A stretch of DNA of 64,000 nt, taken from NCBI GenBank assembly GCA_017052515.1, contig JAFHKR010000039.1:1426001-1490000 (forward strand), given 5' to 3'. The position numbers and the translations under genes are program-made. Shown here piece after piece: positions 7,930-17,562 of the stretch. This stretch comes from Fictibacillus nanhaiensis. Its GTDB lineage: Bacteria > Bacillota > Bacilli > Bacillales > Fictibacillaceae. Below the pieces are notes generated by a model. The model did not search any database. It was not told the DNA's origin and saw only the letters and a program-made list of their open reading frames with translations. The stretch's first letter is position 1. Each line of letters begins with the position of its first letter.

Positions 7930-9729
7930 TTATTTCAACGTTCGCGGAACAACGAAAGAAAATGTCGTACCTTCATTATTCTTACTATGAACGCTGATCT
8001 GACCACCATGTGCTTCCACAATGTTTCTTGCAATGGCAAGACCAAGACCCGTTCCACCAGATTTTCCTCTTGTTCTTGCTTTGTCCCCTTTATAAAAGCG
8101 TTCGAAAACAAATGGCAGGTCTTCTTCTTTTATGCCCGTTCCATTGTCTTTAACGAAAAACTTCACGTTCTGATCGCTAACTTCGACAGTTAGGTTTACA
8201 AACCCGCCTTGAGAAGTATGACGAATGGCATTATCAATCAAATTGGTTAAGACTTGCTCAATTCGATCTGGGTCGATATCCATCTCCTCTTGCAAGGTTT
8301 TGAGATTCTTTTTAAATTCTAGATTTAATTGAATCTCTCGGTCTTTAGCAGGACCTTGAAATTTCCGAACGATTCTTTCTGCAAAAGGAATGATCGGAAG
8401 AGAGCTGTAGTGAAGCTTCATATGTCCCGCTTCTAATCTTGCAAGGTCGAGGAGTTCGTTAACAAGTCTTCCCATCCGTTTCGATTCGTCTAAGATGATT
8501 CCAGCTAATTCTTTCTTCTCTTCTTCAGATTCTGCGATATCATCGACGATCGCTTCACTATATCCTTGAAGCATCGCGATCGGTGTCTTCAATTCGTGTG
8601 AAACATTCGCTACAAAATCTTCTCTAAGCTTGTCCATACGACGTTCTTCTGTCATATCTCGAAGGACAGCGACTGCTCCTCGTATCATAGATTGGTCATA
8701 CAATGGCGTCATGACAACTACCCATGAGCGGCCTTGTATCGCGATCTCTGTCATCTGTTCACTCTCTAGAGCAACAACCTGTCCAAAGAGCTGTTTGACC
8801 GTCTCAGGAACGTTTCCGTTGACCTCTGTCTTCATGCCTGATTCATAATAGAATGCCTGTAGGAAACGATCAGCAGGAGGATTCGTAACAAGGATGTTCA
8901 TTTTTCTATCAAAAGTGATCACACCATCTGCCATCGAACTCAAAACACTCGTTAGCTGCTCTTTTTCTTGATTCAACGCAGTAATGTTGTTTTTTAATTG
9001 TCTGCCCATCCGGTTAAACGTCATGCCAAGTTCACCGATCTCATCATGTGTTAAAATCGGTACTTTCATATCAAACTCACCTTTAGCAACAGATGTCGCC
9101 GCTTCTCTCATCCTTCTTAGTGGTGCGGTAATACGCGTAGATAAGAAGAACGCAAAAATCGTAGTTAAGATGATTGCGATCCCTGCTGCTAAAAAGATGA
9201 GATACTTTGTATGATTCGTTGTCTTTTCTACATTCTCGATGGATTGATAGACGTAAACGGCTCCTGCATCTTCCCCTGATCCATATGGTTCACCGTAGAT
9301 AATCATTGTTTGCATCGTCTCATCATTTTTATTCAGAACGGGAAAATCTCCGTTTACATAGATCTTTTTTCCATTCTCTGCGACAGTTGATAACTGATCG
9401 TTCTCTTTGAAAACAGAGACAGGGATATATGGTGCATCATCGTAAGTATTCTCAGACATAAAGGATTCCTGATTTTCATCTATGATCATGATAGACATGG
9501 AATATGCTTCGGCCATTTCACTAGTGACTCTGATAGCTTCTTCCTTGTTTTCATCGCTTTCCATAATTAAGACGAGTCGATCAGCCATCTTTGTCAATTG
9601 ATCTTCTGCCTGATTATCATAAAAGTTCTCAAAAAACTGCGTAAGAAGAATGGTCAGAAGAGTTAAAACAACTGAAACTAATAAAAGTATCGTGATCCAA
9701 AGTTTACCAACTACACTTCTCCAGATCAT
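7930..9729 (-). CDS. resE: sensor histidine kinase ResE
   Basis: A 599-residue membrane sensor kinase. Order: TM1 (about 8-30), an extracytoplasmic domain (about 35-170), TM2 (about 175-197), HAMP (about 198-250), a PAS-like domain (about 255-360), HisKA with phospho-acceptor H378 in VSHELKTP, then HATPase with N, G1 (DNGTGI) and G2 (GGTGLGLAIA) boxes. It pairs with ResD to control anaerobic and aerobic respiration genes in B. subtilis; the signal is linked to oxygen limitation and nitric oxide. Its start overlaps the resD stop by 4 bases (ATGA), a coupled arrangement. Confidence 0.93.
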   Translation of the reverse strand: MIWRSVVGKLWITILLLVSVVLTLLTILLTQFFENFYDNQAEDQLTKMADRLVLIMESDENKEEAIRVTSEMAEAYSMSIMIIDENQESFMSENTYDDAPYIPVSVFKENDQLSTVAENGKKIYVNGDFPVLNKNDETMQTMIIYGEPYGSGEDAGAVYVYQSIENVEKTTNHTKYLIFLAAGIAIILTTIFAFFLSTRITAPLRRMREAATSVAKGEFDMKVPILTHDEIGELGMTFNRMGRQLKNNITALNQEKEQLTSVLSSMADGVITFDRKMNILVTNPPADRFLQAFYYESGMKTEVNGNVPETVKQLFGQVVALESEQMTEIAIQGRSWVVVMTPLYDQSMIRGAVAVLRDMTEERRMDKLREDFVANVSHELKTPIAMLQGYSEAIVDDIAESEEEKKELAGIILDESKRMGRLVNELLDLARLEAGHMKLHYSSLPIIPFAERIVRKFQGPAKDREIQLNLEFKKNLKTLQEEMDIDPDRIEQVLTNLIDNAIRHTSQGGFVNLTVEVSDQNVKFFVKDNGTGIKEEDLPFVFERFYKGDKARTRGKSGGTGLGLAIARNIVEAHGGQISVHSKNNEGTTFSFVVPRTLK

Positions 9730-10442
9730 TCATTCCCAACCTCAAATTTGTACCCTACTCCCCAAACGGTTGCAATCATGGATGCTGCATCAGGTGAGAC
9801 TTTGTTAAGCTTCTCTCTAAGTCTTTTCACATGTGTATCTACCGTTCTTAGATCACCAAAAAATTCATAGTTCCATACATCTTTTAGGAGTTGTTCGCGC
9901 GCATAGACTTTATCTGGTGTCTTCGCTAGATAGTACAACAACTCATATTCTTTTGGTGTTAAGTTAACTTCTTTTCCGCCAGCTGTTACACGGTGAGCAT
10001 CGTGATCGATCGTAAGGTGTTTAAATACAACTACGTTTTTTGCAACCGTCTCCGTTTGAAGGAACTTTGTAGGAGAAGACCTTCTTAACAGTGCTTTTAC
10101 ACGCAGAATAACTTCTCTTGGGCTGAAAGGCTTTGCAATATAATCGTCCGTACCTGCTTCAAATCCTTCTATACGATTGAGCTCTTCTCCTTTAGCGGTT
10201 AACATGATCACAGGAGTTGCTTTCTTCTCTCTTAATTTTTCACAAACCTCAATGCCATCCATTCCTGGAAGCATAAGGTCGAGCAAGATCAGATCAAAAT
10301 TGATAGATACTGCCATCTGTAATGCATCCTCACCGTTTTCTGCTTCATGAACTTCGTAATTCTCTCGCTCAAGATACATCGTTAATAGTTTTCGAATTCT
10401 TTCTTCATCATCAACAACTAGAATTTTAGCTTCTGTATCCAT
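9726..10442 (-). CDS. resD: response regulator ResD (OmpR family)
   Basis: A 238-residue response regulator. The receiver domain has acidic pocket D11/D12, phospho-acceptor D55 (LILLDLMLPG) and the conserved Lys in AKPFSPREV. The C-terminal winged helix is of OmpR/PhoB type (YLAKTPDKVYAREQLL, RTVDTHVKRLREKL). It activates respiratory genes such as ctaA and the resABC genes in B. subtilis. The ATG at 10442 lies 7 bases from GGAGG; an upstream TTG is too close to that site. Here resDE are separated from resABC by about 500 bases with a terminator, so they seem to form their own unit. Confidence 0.93.
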   Translation of the reverse strand: MDTEAKILVVDDEERIRKLLTMYLERENYEVHEAENGEDALQMAVSINFDLILLDLMLPGMDGIEVCEKLREKKATPVIMLTAKGEELNRIEGFEAGTDDYIAKPFSPREVILRVKALLRRSSPTKFLQTETVAKNVVVFKHLTIDHDAHRVTAGGKEVNLTPKEYELLYYLAKTPDKVYAREQLLKDVWNYEFFGDLRTVDTHVKRLREKLNKVSPDAASMIATVWGVGYKFEVGNE

Positions 10443-10491
10443 ATTCAATCCTCCACTTAAAATCTGTTAAACAAGATTTTTTCCTGTCTCT

Positions 10492-10521
10492 ATCATACAT
10501 GAAACCAACTACACTAAACAA
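10492..10521 (-). promoter_or_regulatory. candidate sigma-A promoter of resDE
   Basis: On the minus strand TTGTTT (10516-10521), an 18-base spacer and TATGAT (10492-10497), about 50 bases before the resD ATG. Confidence 0.45.
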
Positions 10522-10587
10522 ACCGGACATGCTGTAAGTCTGTTTTCTTTTGATTTAGGGATGGTTTTGAATAAAACTTATTCAGTA

Positions 10588-10823
10588 GTTGATTTCCGTT
10601 ACAGATGCTCGCTTTCCACGGGGCGAACGGTGAGCCTTCTGTCTAGTTGCAGTGACTATCCCCTCGAGGTCAAAAGGTAAACGGTCAAGAAGTCAAAGTG
10701 CGCTGTCCTCGCCCATTTCCCTTTTGCTTGTCGGGGCTGAACGAGTCACTTCCACTTTTCGGACTGCCGCTACGCGCTGGCCGCTCGTCCCGTAGGAGTC
10801 TCGCATCTTCCACTACAATAAAC
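10588..10823. repeat. dispersed long-hairpin repeat, copy A (expanded form)
   Basis: Starts GTTGATTTCCGTT and ends near ACAATAAAC. The outer arms (CTTTCCACGGGGCGAACGGTGAGCC on the left in part, GCTCGTCCCGTAGGAGTCTCGC on the right) match copies B, C and D in this window. Unlike those copies of about 130 bases, the centre is replaced by some 110 extra bases that also contain self-complementary pieces. It fills most of the space between resD and resC and is not coding. Confidence 0.8.
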
Positions 10824-10901
10824 TTATCAATGTAGTAAAAAAAATGATTAAAACAACAATTCTTAAAGGTCATTATGTAGTTGATCATGTTCGTCTACTT
10901 T

Positions 10902-10935
10902 AAAAAAGTCTCTCTAATGAAAGAGAGACTTTTTA
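10902..10935. terminator. terminator downstream of resC, bidirectional
   Basis: AGTCTCTCT (10907-10915) pairs with AGAGAGACT (10922-10930) around loop AATGA, flanked by A and T runs. Confidence 0.88.
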
Positions 10936-10940
10936 AATCT

Positions 10941-12128
10941 TTAAGCGTATGAATGCAATCCTACAAGAACAAGGTTTACAGCGATTAAGTTAAATGTGAT
11001 GATCCAGAACCCTAACACACAAAGCCAAGCAGACCTTTCTCCGTGCCAGCCTCTTGATAATCGGAGATGAAGAAAAGCGGCATAAAACAAGAACGTGATA
11101 AGAGCCCATACTTCTTTTGGATCCCATCCCCAGAATCTTGACCAAGCTTGCTGAGCCCAAATCATAGCAAAGATAAGTGCTCCTAGCGTAAAGATAGGAA
11201 AACCGATCGCAACTGCTCGATAGCTGATCTCATCGAGAAGATCTGGTTTCATTCTAACTTTTGTCTGTAGAGCTGCCGCTATTCGTTTTCTTAATATCAA
11301 ACGAAGCAAGCCGTAAAGTACAGCTCCTGCGAGTAATGACCAGATGAACGTGTTTAATTTTATAGAAGCATCAACACCGTTCATCCAAGATGGAGTGGAG
11401 AATAAAGGACCAAATGAATCATCCAGTTGCTCTCCATTACTTGGACCAGCAATAGCAGGCATATCATATACCACTTTTACCGCCTGGTTATTATCGTTCA
11501 TCACTTCAAACGTTGTTTCATATCCAGCAGCTTTAAATCCGATGGAAACAAAGATGAATCCAACAACTGCAATCAGGCTATAAAGAATGACCTCTAACCA
11601 TAAAGTCTTTTTCGACGATACTGTCTGATCAACGGTACGGATCAAGTAAATCAGTCCTGATACGAAAGAGATCGCAAGGATTCCCTCTCCTAAGGCTGCT
11701 GTCGTCACATGAATTTTCAGCCAATCACTTTGTAGTGCAGGGATCAGTGGAGAGATATCTCTCGGAAACATGCTCGCGTACGCGATGACCAAAACGGCGA
11801 TCGGCATCGCAAACACGCCTAGACCGTTCGTTCGATAGATGATGTACAAAATAATAAATGCGAGTACCATCATCATCCCAAAAAACGTAGTGAACTCAAA
11901 CAAGTTACTTACAGGAGCATGTCCACTTGCCATCCACCTCGTAATAAAATAGCCTAATTGAGCGGCAAAACCGACACACGAACTAATGAACCCTATTTTC
12001 CCCCATTTTTTTGTATGAGCCGCATCTTTTCCCTTTTTATCAGATATAGACATTGCAAAAAATAGAGTAGAGAACAAGTAAATAATAAATGCACTGTATA
12101 AAAGTGTACTGCTGATTTCAGCCATCAT
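10941..12128 (-). CDS. resC: cytochrome c biogenesis protein ResC (CcsA family)
   Basis: A 395-residue polytopic membrane protein of the CcsA/ResC heme-handling family. The tryptophan-rich signature is present ([19 protein letters not shown]), with conserved histidines in flanking loops and about eight membrane segments. With ResB it forms the System II cytochrome c synthase that brings heme to apocytochromes outside the membrane. It follows resB by 22 bases; the start is ATG-ATG after GGGAGGG. Somewhat hydrophilic extracytoplasmic loop at about 195-235. Confidence 0.93.
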   Translation of the reverse strand: MMAEISSTLLYSAFIIYLFSTLFFAMSISDKKGKDAAHTKKWGKIGFISSCVGFAAQLGYFITRWMASGHAPVSNLFEFTTFFGMMMVLAFIILYIIYRTNGLGVFAMPIAVLVIAYASMFPRDISPLIPALQSDWLKIHVTTAALGEGILAISFVSGLIYLIRTVDQTVSSKKTLWLEVILYSLIAVVGFIFVSIGFKAAGYETTFEVMNDNNQAVKVVYDMPAIAGPSNGEQLDDSFGPLFSTPSWMNGVDASIKLNTFIWSLLAGAVLYGLLRLILRKRIAAALQTKVRMKPDLLDEISYRAVAIGFPIFTLGALIFAMIWAQQAWSRFWGWDPKEVWALITFLFYAAFLHLRLSRGWHGERSAWLCVLGFWIITFNLIAVNLVLVGLHSYA

Positions 12129-12150
12129 TAACCCTCCCGCTTGAACAGCT

Positions 12151-13758
12151 TTACTTTGAAGCTGTTTCTTTTTCTTCTAAAGGTGTGAGATTGGTCTTAT
12201 CAGACAGAAATTCCACATCTTTTTTCAAGCCATACCAGTTCTTATTCGTATGAGCAGCGGCCCATACTTCACCTGCGTTTTGTTTGATCCATATTCTTCT
12301 ATAGTTCCAATACAACCCTTGCGTAACACCAATCATAAAGATGATTCCGCCAAGAGCGATGATCCAAAGCGTATGGTCTTTTCGTACTGTAAGCGCCGTT
12401 AAGTCTTTCGTTTCAATACCAGCGAAAGACATTTTAAACAGATTCTCACCAGAATCTATGTTTTTCTGAATGCCTACAAATGCTTTTTCTCCTTCTGGTG
12501 TTTTAGGAGAATACATAGAGAATACAAACGCTGGATTATCTGGCAAATTATTTACGGTTGATGGCTGATTCTGTTCGTTTAGGACGAAGTTCGGAAAATA
12601 TTCTTCGATCTTAACTTTATAGCCGTTCCCAAGATCATACTCTTTTTTAGGATCATGAAGATCAACGGTTAACTTACCAAACTTATTACCTGTTGCTTTT
12701 TCTTCGAGTTCAAAACTCATCTTGTAAAACTCATTAAGTTTAAAGTCCGTTTGATATAGAGCAAACGAGTCGAACTTAAACGGTTCGTTCACTCGAATCT
12801 CACCGCTTTTCACTTTTTCGAGCTCTGGCTCTGCTCCAATCGTATGGTTCTCTTTTGTTTTGTAGAGTGTCACGTTACTTTGATAGTTCTTTGCCACTTC
12901 TCCATCTACAGAGCTTAGTGCACTATTAAACTTCTTTTCTTCCTTATCATACATCTCAAGTATGAAATCGTTGTTTTCTAGATAATATTGTCCTTGTTCG
13001 CTTGAAGTGCCCGGAATCGAAGCTTTCTCTCCTTCACGAACCCACAAGATATCGTCAACATACATTCCCGGAAAGAATCGAAGCATCGCTCCTGTTAAAA
13101 AGATAATGAGTCCAACATGGTTGACATAAGCACCCCATCTTGAAAAGCGTCCCTTCTCTGCAAAAAGGTTTCCATTTTCTTCTCGAACTTTATAACGAAG
13201 AGATTCTAGTGTGTACTTGATCTCATCAAGTTCCACATCACTGCTTTTTGAGAACAAGCGCTGATTCTTCATGAATTGATCATGTCTTGTTACTCTTTGG
13301 GTCTTTAAAGCTTTATAAAGCGGTATACCCCGATCTAGGCTGGCAATAATGATAGAGAGTCCTAACATACCTAGCAAAAGGATAAACCACCATGAACCAT
13401 ATAGGTTATGAAAGCCTAACAAATAATAGATGAGTCCGAGCGTACCGTATTCGCTTTCATAATGAGTCGCAGGATCAACATTTGGAGGTATGAACGTCTC
13501 TTGTGGAAAAATGGTACCGATCGCTGCTGCTACTAAAATAATAACAATAAGCCAAACTCCAACTTTAACAGAAGAAAAGAAATTCCAAATCTTATCCACA
13601 AACGTCTGTTTATAGGTCTGAGATCGTCTTGCGCTTCCTTCATATCTCATGCTTGATAGTATCTCAACATCTTGCGTCAACGGTTTACCGCAAGCTTGAC
13701 AAAGGCTTGTTCCGTATGGGTTAGAGTGGCCGCATTCACATGTTATCGTTTGCATCAT
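12151..13758 (-). CDS. resB: cytochrome c biogenesis protein ResB (Ccs1 family)
   Basis: A 535-residue membrane protein. It opens with a zinc-ribbon-like cytoplasmic segment (C7, C9, C20, C23), then transmembrane helices at about 65-85, 115-140 and 210-230, a large extracytoplasmic domain (about 235-455), a last helix, and a charged tail. This is the Ccs1/ResB architecture; it binds heme with ResC and supports covalent attachment to CXXCH apocytochromes. It lies between resA and resC with gaps of 9 and 22 bases. The N-terminal cysteine cluster is the only unusual point. Confidence 0.93.
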   Translation of the reverse strand: MMQTITCECGHSNPYGTSLCQACGKPLTQDVEILSSMRYEGSARRSQTYKQTFVDKIWNFFSSVKVGVWLIVIILVAAAIGTIFPQETFIPPNVDPATHYESEYGTLGLIYYLLGFHNLYGSWWFILLLGMLGLSIIIASLDRGIPLYKALKTQRVTRHDQFMKNQRLFSKSSDVELDEIKYTLESLRYKVREENGNLFAEKGRFSRWGAYVNHVGLIIFLTGAMLRFFPGMYVDDILWVREGEKASIPGTSSEQGQYYLENNDFILEMYDKEEKKFNSALSSVDGEVAKNYQSNVTLYKTKENHTIGAEPELEKVKSGEIRVNEPFKFDSFALYQTDFKLNEFYKMSFELEEKATGNKFGKLTVDLHDPKKEYDLGNGYKVKIEEYFPNFVLNEQNQPSTVNNLPDNPAFVFSMYSPKTPEGEKAFVGIQKNIDSGENLFKMSFAGIETKDLTALTVRKDHTLWIIALGGIIFMIGVTQGLYWNYRRIWIKQNAGEVWAAAHTNKNWYGLKKDVEFLSDKTNLTPLEEKETASK

Positions 13759-13767
13759 TTCACCCCG

Positions 13768-14295
13768 TTACGGCTTTATTTTTTCCATAAAGGAAATAAT
13801 TTTTTTCTCTGATAATGATTCACTCGTCCGTTCTACTACTTTTCCGTTCTTATCGATCAAGATCGTAGTAGGAATCGGCCCAATACCGTAAGCTTTTGTT
13901 ACTTCTCTTTGCTTGTCCATAGGGATAGGAAAGCTCATGCGATAGCGATCAGCAAAATTTTTAACGGATACATTCGTTTCGCTGACATTCACAGCAAGTA
14001 TTTCTATACCTTGATCTTTGTACTTCTCATATTGTCTTTGCATATAGGGCATCTCTCGTTCACACGGTTTACACCACGTACCCCAGAAATTCAAGAAAAC
14101 ACCTTTACCACGGTAATCTTCAAACTCTACTTGTTTGCCATTCAAATCGGTTAGTACAAAATTGGGAGCCGTATCGCCTTTACTTATGTATGTACCTGAC
14201 TCTTCATTCATACTGTTGTAGATCGTATAACCGACCGCAACAACTAAAATGGCAAGCAGAGCAGAGCGAAACCACAACCTATTTTTTTTCAACAT
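13768..14295 (-). CDS. resA: thiol-disulfide oxidoreductase ResA
   Basis: A 175-residue membrane-anchored thioredoxin-fold protein. One N-terminal signal anchor (about 8-26) is followed by a TlpA/AhpC-TSA domain with active site WCKPC (C75, C78) and the cis-Pro region GIGPIPTT. It reduces the disulfide of apocytochrome c before heme attachment. The ATG has AAAGGAGCGG upstream. First gene of resABC; it starts only about 40 bases after the rluB terminator, so its promoter must lie in or close to that terminator. Confidence 0.94.
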   Translation of the reverse strand: MLKKNRLWFRSALLAILVVAVGYTIYNSMNEESGTYISKGDTAPNFVLTDLNGKQVEFEDYRGKGVFLNFWGTWCKPCEREMPYMQRQYEKYKDQGIEILAVNVSETNVSVKNFADRYRMSFPIPMDKQREVTKAYGIGPIPTTILIDKNGKVVERTSESLSEKKIISFMEKIKP

Positions 14296-14336
14296 CCATC
14301 CGCTCCTTTAAGCCGCTTCCATTTTACTATAACTTG

Positions 14337-14365
14337 AAAAAAAAGCCTATCTACGGCTTTTTTTT
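14337..14365 (-). terminator. terminator overlapping the rluB stop codon
   Basis: On the minus strand AAAAAGCC (14355-14362) pairs with GGCTTTTT (14340-14347) around CGTAGATA-like loop bases, followed by Ts. It separates rluB from resA. Confidence 0.8.
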
Positions 14366-15093
14366 GACGTTTGTGTGACAGCCAGATTTCTTAGCTGTTT
14401 GATTTCATGTGGAGTAAGTTCTCTAAACTCACCTGGGTTAAGACCTTTAAGATCTAAATAGCCGTATCTTTCACGCTTTAATTTCATAACTGGAGTTCCA
14501 ATCGCTTCTAGCATACGCTTAACTTGACGGTTCTTTCCTTCATGAATCGTAAGTTCGATGATCGCCGTTCCCTTTTTCTTATCGATCGAGGTTACCTTTA
14601 CTTTAGCAGGCGCAGTCATTCCGTCCTCTAAGCGAATTCCTCTTTCAAGCTGCTTGATTCTTTCTCTTGAAGGAATTCCTTTTACTTTAGCAATGTACAC
14701 TTTATCAAGTTGATAACGTGGATGCATAAGTACGTTCGCAAACTCACCATCGTTCGTCATAATGATGGCTCCGGTCGTATCATAATCCAATCTTCCAACA
14801 GGGAACACACGCTGTTCAATAATGTCCTTAAAGTAGTCAGCTACTACTTTTCTTCCCTTATCATCCGACACCGCCGTTATCACACCAGAAGGTTTATACA
14901 TCAAAAAATAAACGGGTTGTTCCCGTTGAATTTGAATCTCATTCACTTCAATCTTATCTTTTGTACCTACTTTTGTGCCGAGTTCGGTCACTACATTTCC
15001 GTTCACTTTCACTTTGCCTTCACGAATTAACTCCTCTGCTTTTCTTCTGGAAGTTACGCCGCTCTGTGCAATTACTTTTTGCAATCGTTCCAT
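14347..15093 (-). CDS. rluB: 23S rRNA pseudouridine synthase RluB
   Basis: A 248-residue RsuA/RluB-family pseudouridine synthase. An N-terminal S4 RNA-binding domain (about 1-60, SGVTSRRKAEELI) is followed by the catalytic domain with the aspartate motif GRLDYDTTG. The tail is Lys/Arg-rich. It modifies a uridine in helix 89-90 of 23S rRNA near the peptidyl transferase centre. Start ATG with GAGGTG upstream. It sits between spmB and resA, as ypuL/rluB does in B. subtilis. Confidence 0.92.
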   Translation of the reverse strand: MERLQKVIAQSGVTSRRKAEELIREGKVKVNGNVVTELGTKVGTKDKIEVNEIQIQREQPVYFLMYKPSGVITAVSDDKGRKVVADYFKDIIEQRVFPVGRLDYDTTGAIIMTNDGEFANVLMHPRYQLDKVYIAKVKGIPSRERIKQLERGIRLEDGMTAPAKVKVTSIDKKKGTAIIELTIHEGKNRQVKRMLEAIGTPVMKLKRERYGYLDLKGLNPGEFRELTPHEIKQLRNLAVTQTSKKSRR

Positions 15094-15153
15094 GATTTCA
15101 CCTCATGTCTCATCATACCTTCATTATTCGTAATTCTCAACCTCAGTAAACGT

Positions 15154-15179
15154 AAAAAAGAGCCATATCGGCTCTTTTT
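15154..15179 (-). terminator. terminator of the dacB-spmA-spmB unit
   Basis: AAAAGAGCC and GGCTCTTTT form a 9-base stem around a 5-6 base loop just after the spmB stop, followed by Ts on the minus strand. Confidence 0.85.
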
Positions 15180-15186
15180 TGTCGAA

Positions 15187-15720
15187 TTATGAGTAAAACA
15201 ATAGAGAGATCACTGCTATAGATGCTAAAAAGCCGATCAGATCAGCTAATAACCCTACTTTTAACGCGTATTTCATCTTTTTAATACCCACCGCTCCAAA
15301 ATAGACGGTCAATACATAAAACGTTGTATCCGTACTTCCTTGTATCGTAGAAGCGAGTCTTCCAATAAACGAATCAGGACCGTATGTTGCGATTAAATCT
15401 GAAGTCATCCCGAGAGCGCCGGTCCCTGAGATCGTCCTCATCAGACCAAGCGGTACAACTTCTGCTGGAATATGAAACAATGAAAATAGCGGACGCATCG
15501 CCATCATGATATAATCCAAAGCTCCTGATGCTCGAAAAACCGAAATGGCAACAAGCATACCGACTAAAAAAGGGATGATATTAATCGCGATCGAAAAACC
15601 TTCTTTTCCCCCTTCTACAAAAGTCTCATAGGTCGGCACTTTTTTGTAGGTACCATATAAAAGGATAAAACCGATCAAAAAAGGAATAAACCATATGGAA
15701 AAGGATTGGACGATCGACAT
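15187..15720 (-). CDS. spmB: spore maturation protein SpmB
   Basis: A 177-residue membrane protein with a nucleoside-recognition (Gate) domain. Motifs seen include MRTISGTGALGMTSDL and IQGSTDTTFYVLTVYFG. SpmA and SpmB are needed for normal dehydration of the spore core in Bacillus; the transported species is not known. It abuts spmA with no gap, and a terminator follows. Confidence 0.92.
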   Translation of the reverse strand: MSIVQSFSIWFIPFLIGFILLYGTYKKVPTYETFVEGGKEGFSIAINIIPFLVGMLVAISVFRASGALDYIMMAMRPLFSLFHIPAEVVPLGLMRTISGTGALGMTSDLIATYGPDSFIGRLASTIQGSTDTTFYVLTVYFGAVGIKKMKYALKVGLLADLIGFLASIAVISLLFYS

Positions 15721-16314
15721 CTATTTCCCTCCCTTTGGCAAAGAACGGTAATAATAATATCGATCTATCAATATAGCTCCTACTGTTGAAATGGCTGTCG
15801 CAATCAATGTTGGTGCGACAATATCAGTCGGTGATTGAGAGTTATAGCTCATCCTGATGGCGATGATCGTCGTTGGAATAAGTGTAATACTCGATGTGTT
15901 GATCGCAAGAAGTGTGATCATCGAACGACTGGCTTCATTTTTGCCGCCATTTAGTATCTTAAGCTGTTCCATCGCTTTAATCCCCATAGGTGTTGCAGCG
16001 TTTCCGAGCCCTAGTAAGTTAGCTGCCATATTTGAAAGAATATACCCTTGAGCAGGGTGATCCTTCGGAATATCTGGGAAGAGTCGTTTAACGATCGGAC
16101 GAAACATGACGGCTAATACTTCTAATAAGCCACCTTTTTCTGCGATTTTCATGATTCCTAACCAGAATACTAATATGCTAATCATGCCAAAACTTAACGT
16201 TACCGCTTCTTTTGCACTTGTAAAAATCGCTTCGTTCACTTTATCCATCGTGCCGTTTATTCCTGCCACAATAAAGCCGATTATCATCATTCCGACCCAG
16301 ATGTAATTTACCAT
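15721..16314 (-). CDS. spmA: spore maturation protein SpmA
   Basis: A 197-residue membrane protein, Gate domain family like SpmB. The conserved NLLGLGNAATPMGIKAM segment and LLAINTSSITLIPTT are visible. It acts with SpmB in spore core dehydration. Its start overlaps the end of dacB by 7 bases, so dacB-spmA-spmB is one coupled operon. Confidence 0.93.
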   Translation of the reverse strand: MVNYIWVGMMIIGFIVAGINGTMDKVNEAIFTSAKEAVTLSFGMISILVFWLGIMKIAEKGGLLEVLAVMFRPIVKRLFPDIPKDHPAQGYILSNMAANLLGLGNAATPMGIKAMEQLKILNGGKNEASRSMITLLAINTSSITLIPTTIIAIRMSYNSQSPTDIVAPTLIATAISTVGAILIDRYYYYRSLPKGGK

Positions 16315-17483
16315 AGGCGATTATCTTCCTTAGCTACAAAAAACAATCTGTTGAATATCTTCTTAAATGACGACCAAAGACCTCCCTGATCAGGTTTGAT
16401 CAATGCTTTGCCATCATAATAAAGTGGAAGATCAGCGATTCTCGTTTCCTTTAAATCTATGAAATACCTACCGACAGGTTTAGGCACTTTATCTTTTTCC
16501 CACTTGCCCGACTTCGGAAGTTCATACAACTGGATGGAAGAAGAGATCTGATCGATCTCTTCTTTTTGCAAAGGGTAAGTAAATGTTCGAGCAGCCTCTA
16601 CCTTCCCTTTATATCCTTTATCTTTGATACCGGAGATTTCGCCTTCTTTGATCAGTTCTGTCATTTTAAACGAGTGAAATCCCCATTCAAACAAATTGCA
16701 ATGATCGTCCCAGTCATTAGGATCGTTTAGTGTGACAGCAATCAATTCCATTCCGTCTTTTTCAGCTGTGGATACTAATGTTCGTTTTGCACGTTTAGTA
16801 TATCCTGTTTTGCCACCAGTGGAATATTCATACAGCTTCAACATCTTATTCTTGTTCCGCCACACTCTATCCCATTTCTCTCCAGTTTGTTCTGATCGAT
16901 AGACCTTTGTGGATGACACATCTTTAAACGTATCATTATTCATCGCATACCTTGTTAGTACAGCCATATCATAAGCAGTTGAATAATGATCTTCATGCGT
17001 GTCGAGTCCATGCGGATTTCTAAAACGTGTATGTTTCATCCCGATCTCTTCCGCTTTTTGATTCATTAAATAAGAAAAGCCATCTAAGCTTCCTCCAACA
17101 TGCTCAGCGATCGCAACGGCTGAATCATTTCCAGATCGAAGCATCAAGCCATACACTAAATCTTTTAAGGGTATCTTTTCACCTGGCTTTAAGTATAGAG
17201 ATGACCCTTCTGTTCTCGATGCAGCTTCCGTTATGGTAACCGTATCGTTCATCTTTCCTGACTCTATTGCAAGGATCGCGGTCATGATCTTTGTGATACT
17301 TGCTATTCTCATCGGACGATGTTCATTTCGCCCAAATAATACTCTTCCTGATGATTGCTCCATCAACACAGCAGCACTTGCTGATACACCGGGTTCAGCT
17401 TTTGCTTCTTGCGGGAATGCAGCAAGGATAAGCATACCGATCAAAACGAGCAGCAATGGTTTTCGTTTTAAGGTTCGTTTCAT
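16308..17483 (-). CDS. dacB: sporulation D-alanyl-D-alanine carboxypeptidase DacB (PBP5*)
   Basis: A 391-residue low-molecular-weight penicillin-binding protein. Signal peptide with cleavage near AKAE (about residue 29), then serine-peptidase motifs SITK (S62/K65), SGN (about 117-119) and KTG (in TGGKTGYTKR). It trims pentapeptides in the spore cortex and so limits cross-linking. ATG start preceded by AAAGGGCGGG. In B. subtilis the equivalent operon is expressed in the mother cell under sigma-E; I did not find a clean sigma-E promoter in the 80-base gap upstream. Confidence 0.93.
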   Translation of the reverse strand: MKRTLKRKPLLLVLIGMLILAAFPQEAKAEPGVSASAAVLMEQSSGRVLFGRNEHRPMRIASITKIMTAILAIESGKMNDTVTITEAASRTEGSSLYLKPGEKIPLKDLVYGLMLRSGNDSAVAIAEHVGGSLDGFSYLMNQKAEEIGMKHTRFRNPHGLDTHEDHYSTAYDMAVLTRYAMNNDTFKDVSSTKVYRSEQTGEKWDRVWRNKNKMLKLYEYSTGGKTGYTKRAKRTLVSTAEKDGMELIAVTLNDPNDWDDHCNLFEWGFHSFKMTELIKEGEISGIKDKGYKGKVEAARTFTYPLQKEEIDQISSSIQLYELPKSGKWEKDKVPKPVGRYFIDLKETRIADLPLYYDGKALIKPDQGGLWSSFKKIFNRLFFVAKEDNRLW

Positions 17484-17562
17484 TCATAATCCCGCCCTTT
17501 AGGTGTTTTGTAAAAGTTTATGCAAACAAGGACGAGTTATGAATGGGATTTACTTCCGCAAA

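Noticed and set aside
10685..10888. Open frame of 67 codons on the minus strand between resD and resC
   Set aside because: It lies largely inside hairpin repeat copy A, has no good ribosome binding site, and its residues are the typical translation of this repeat.
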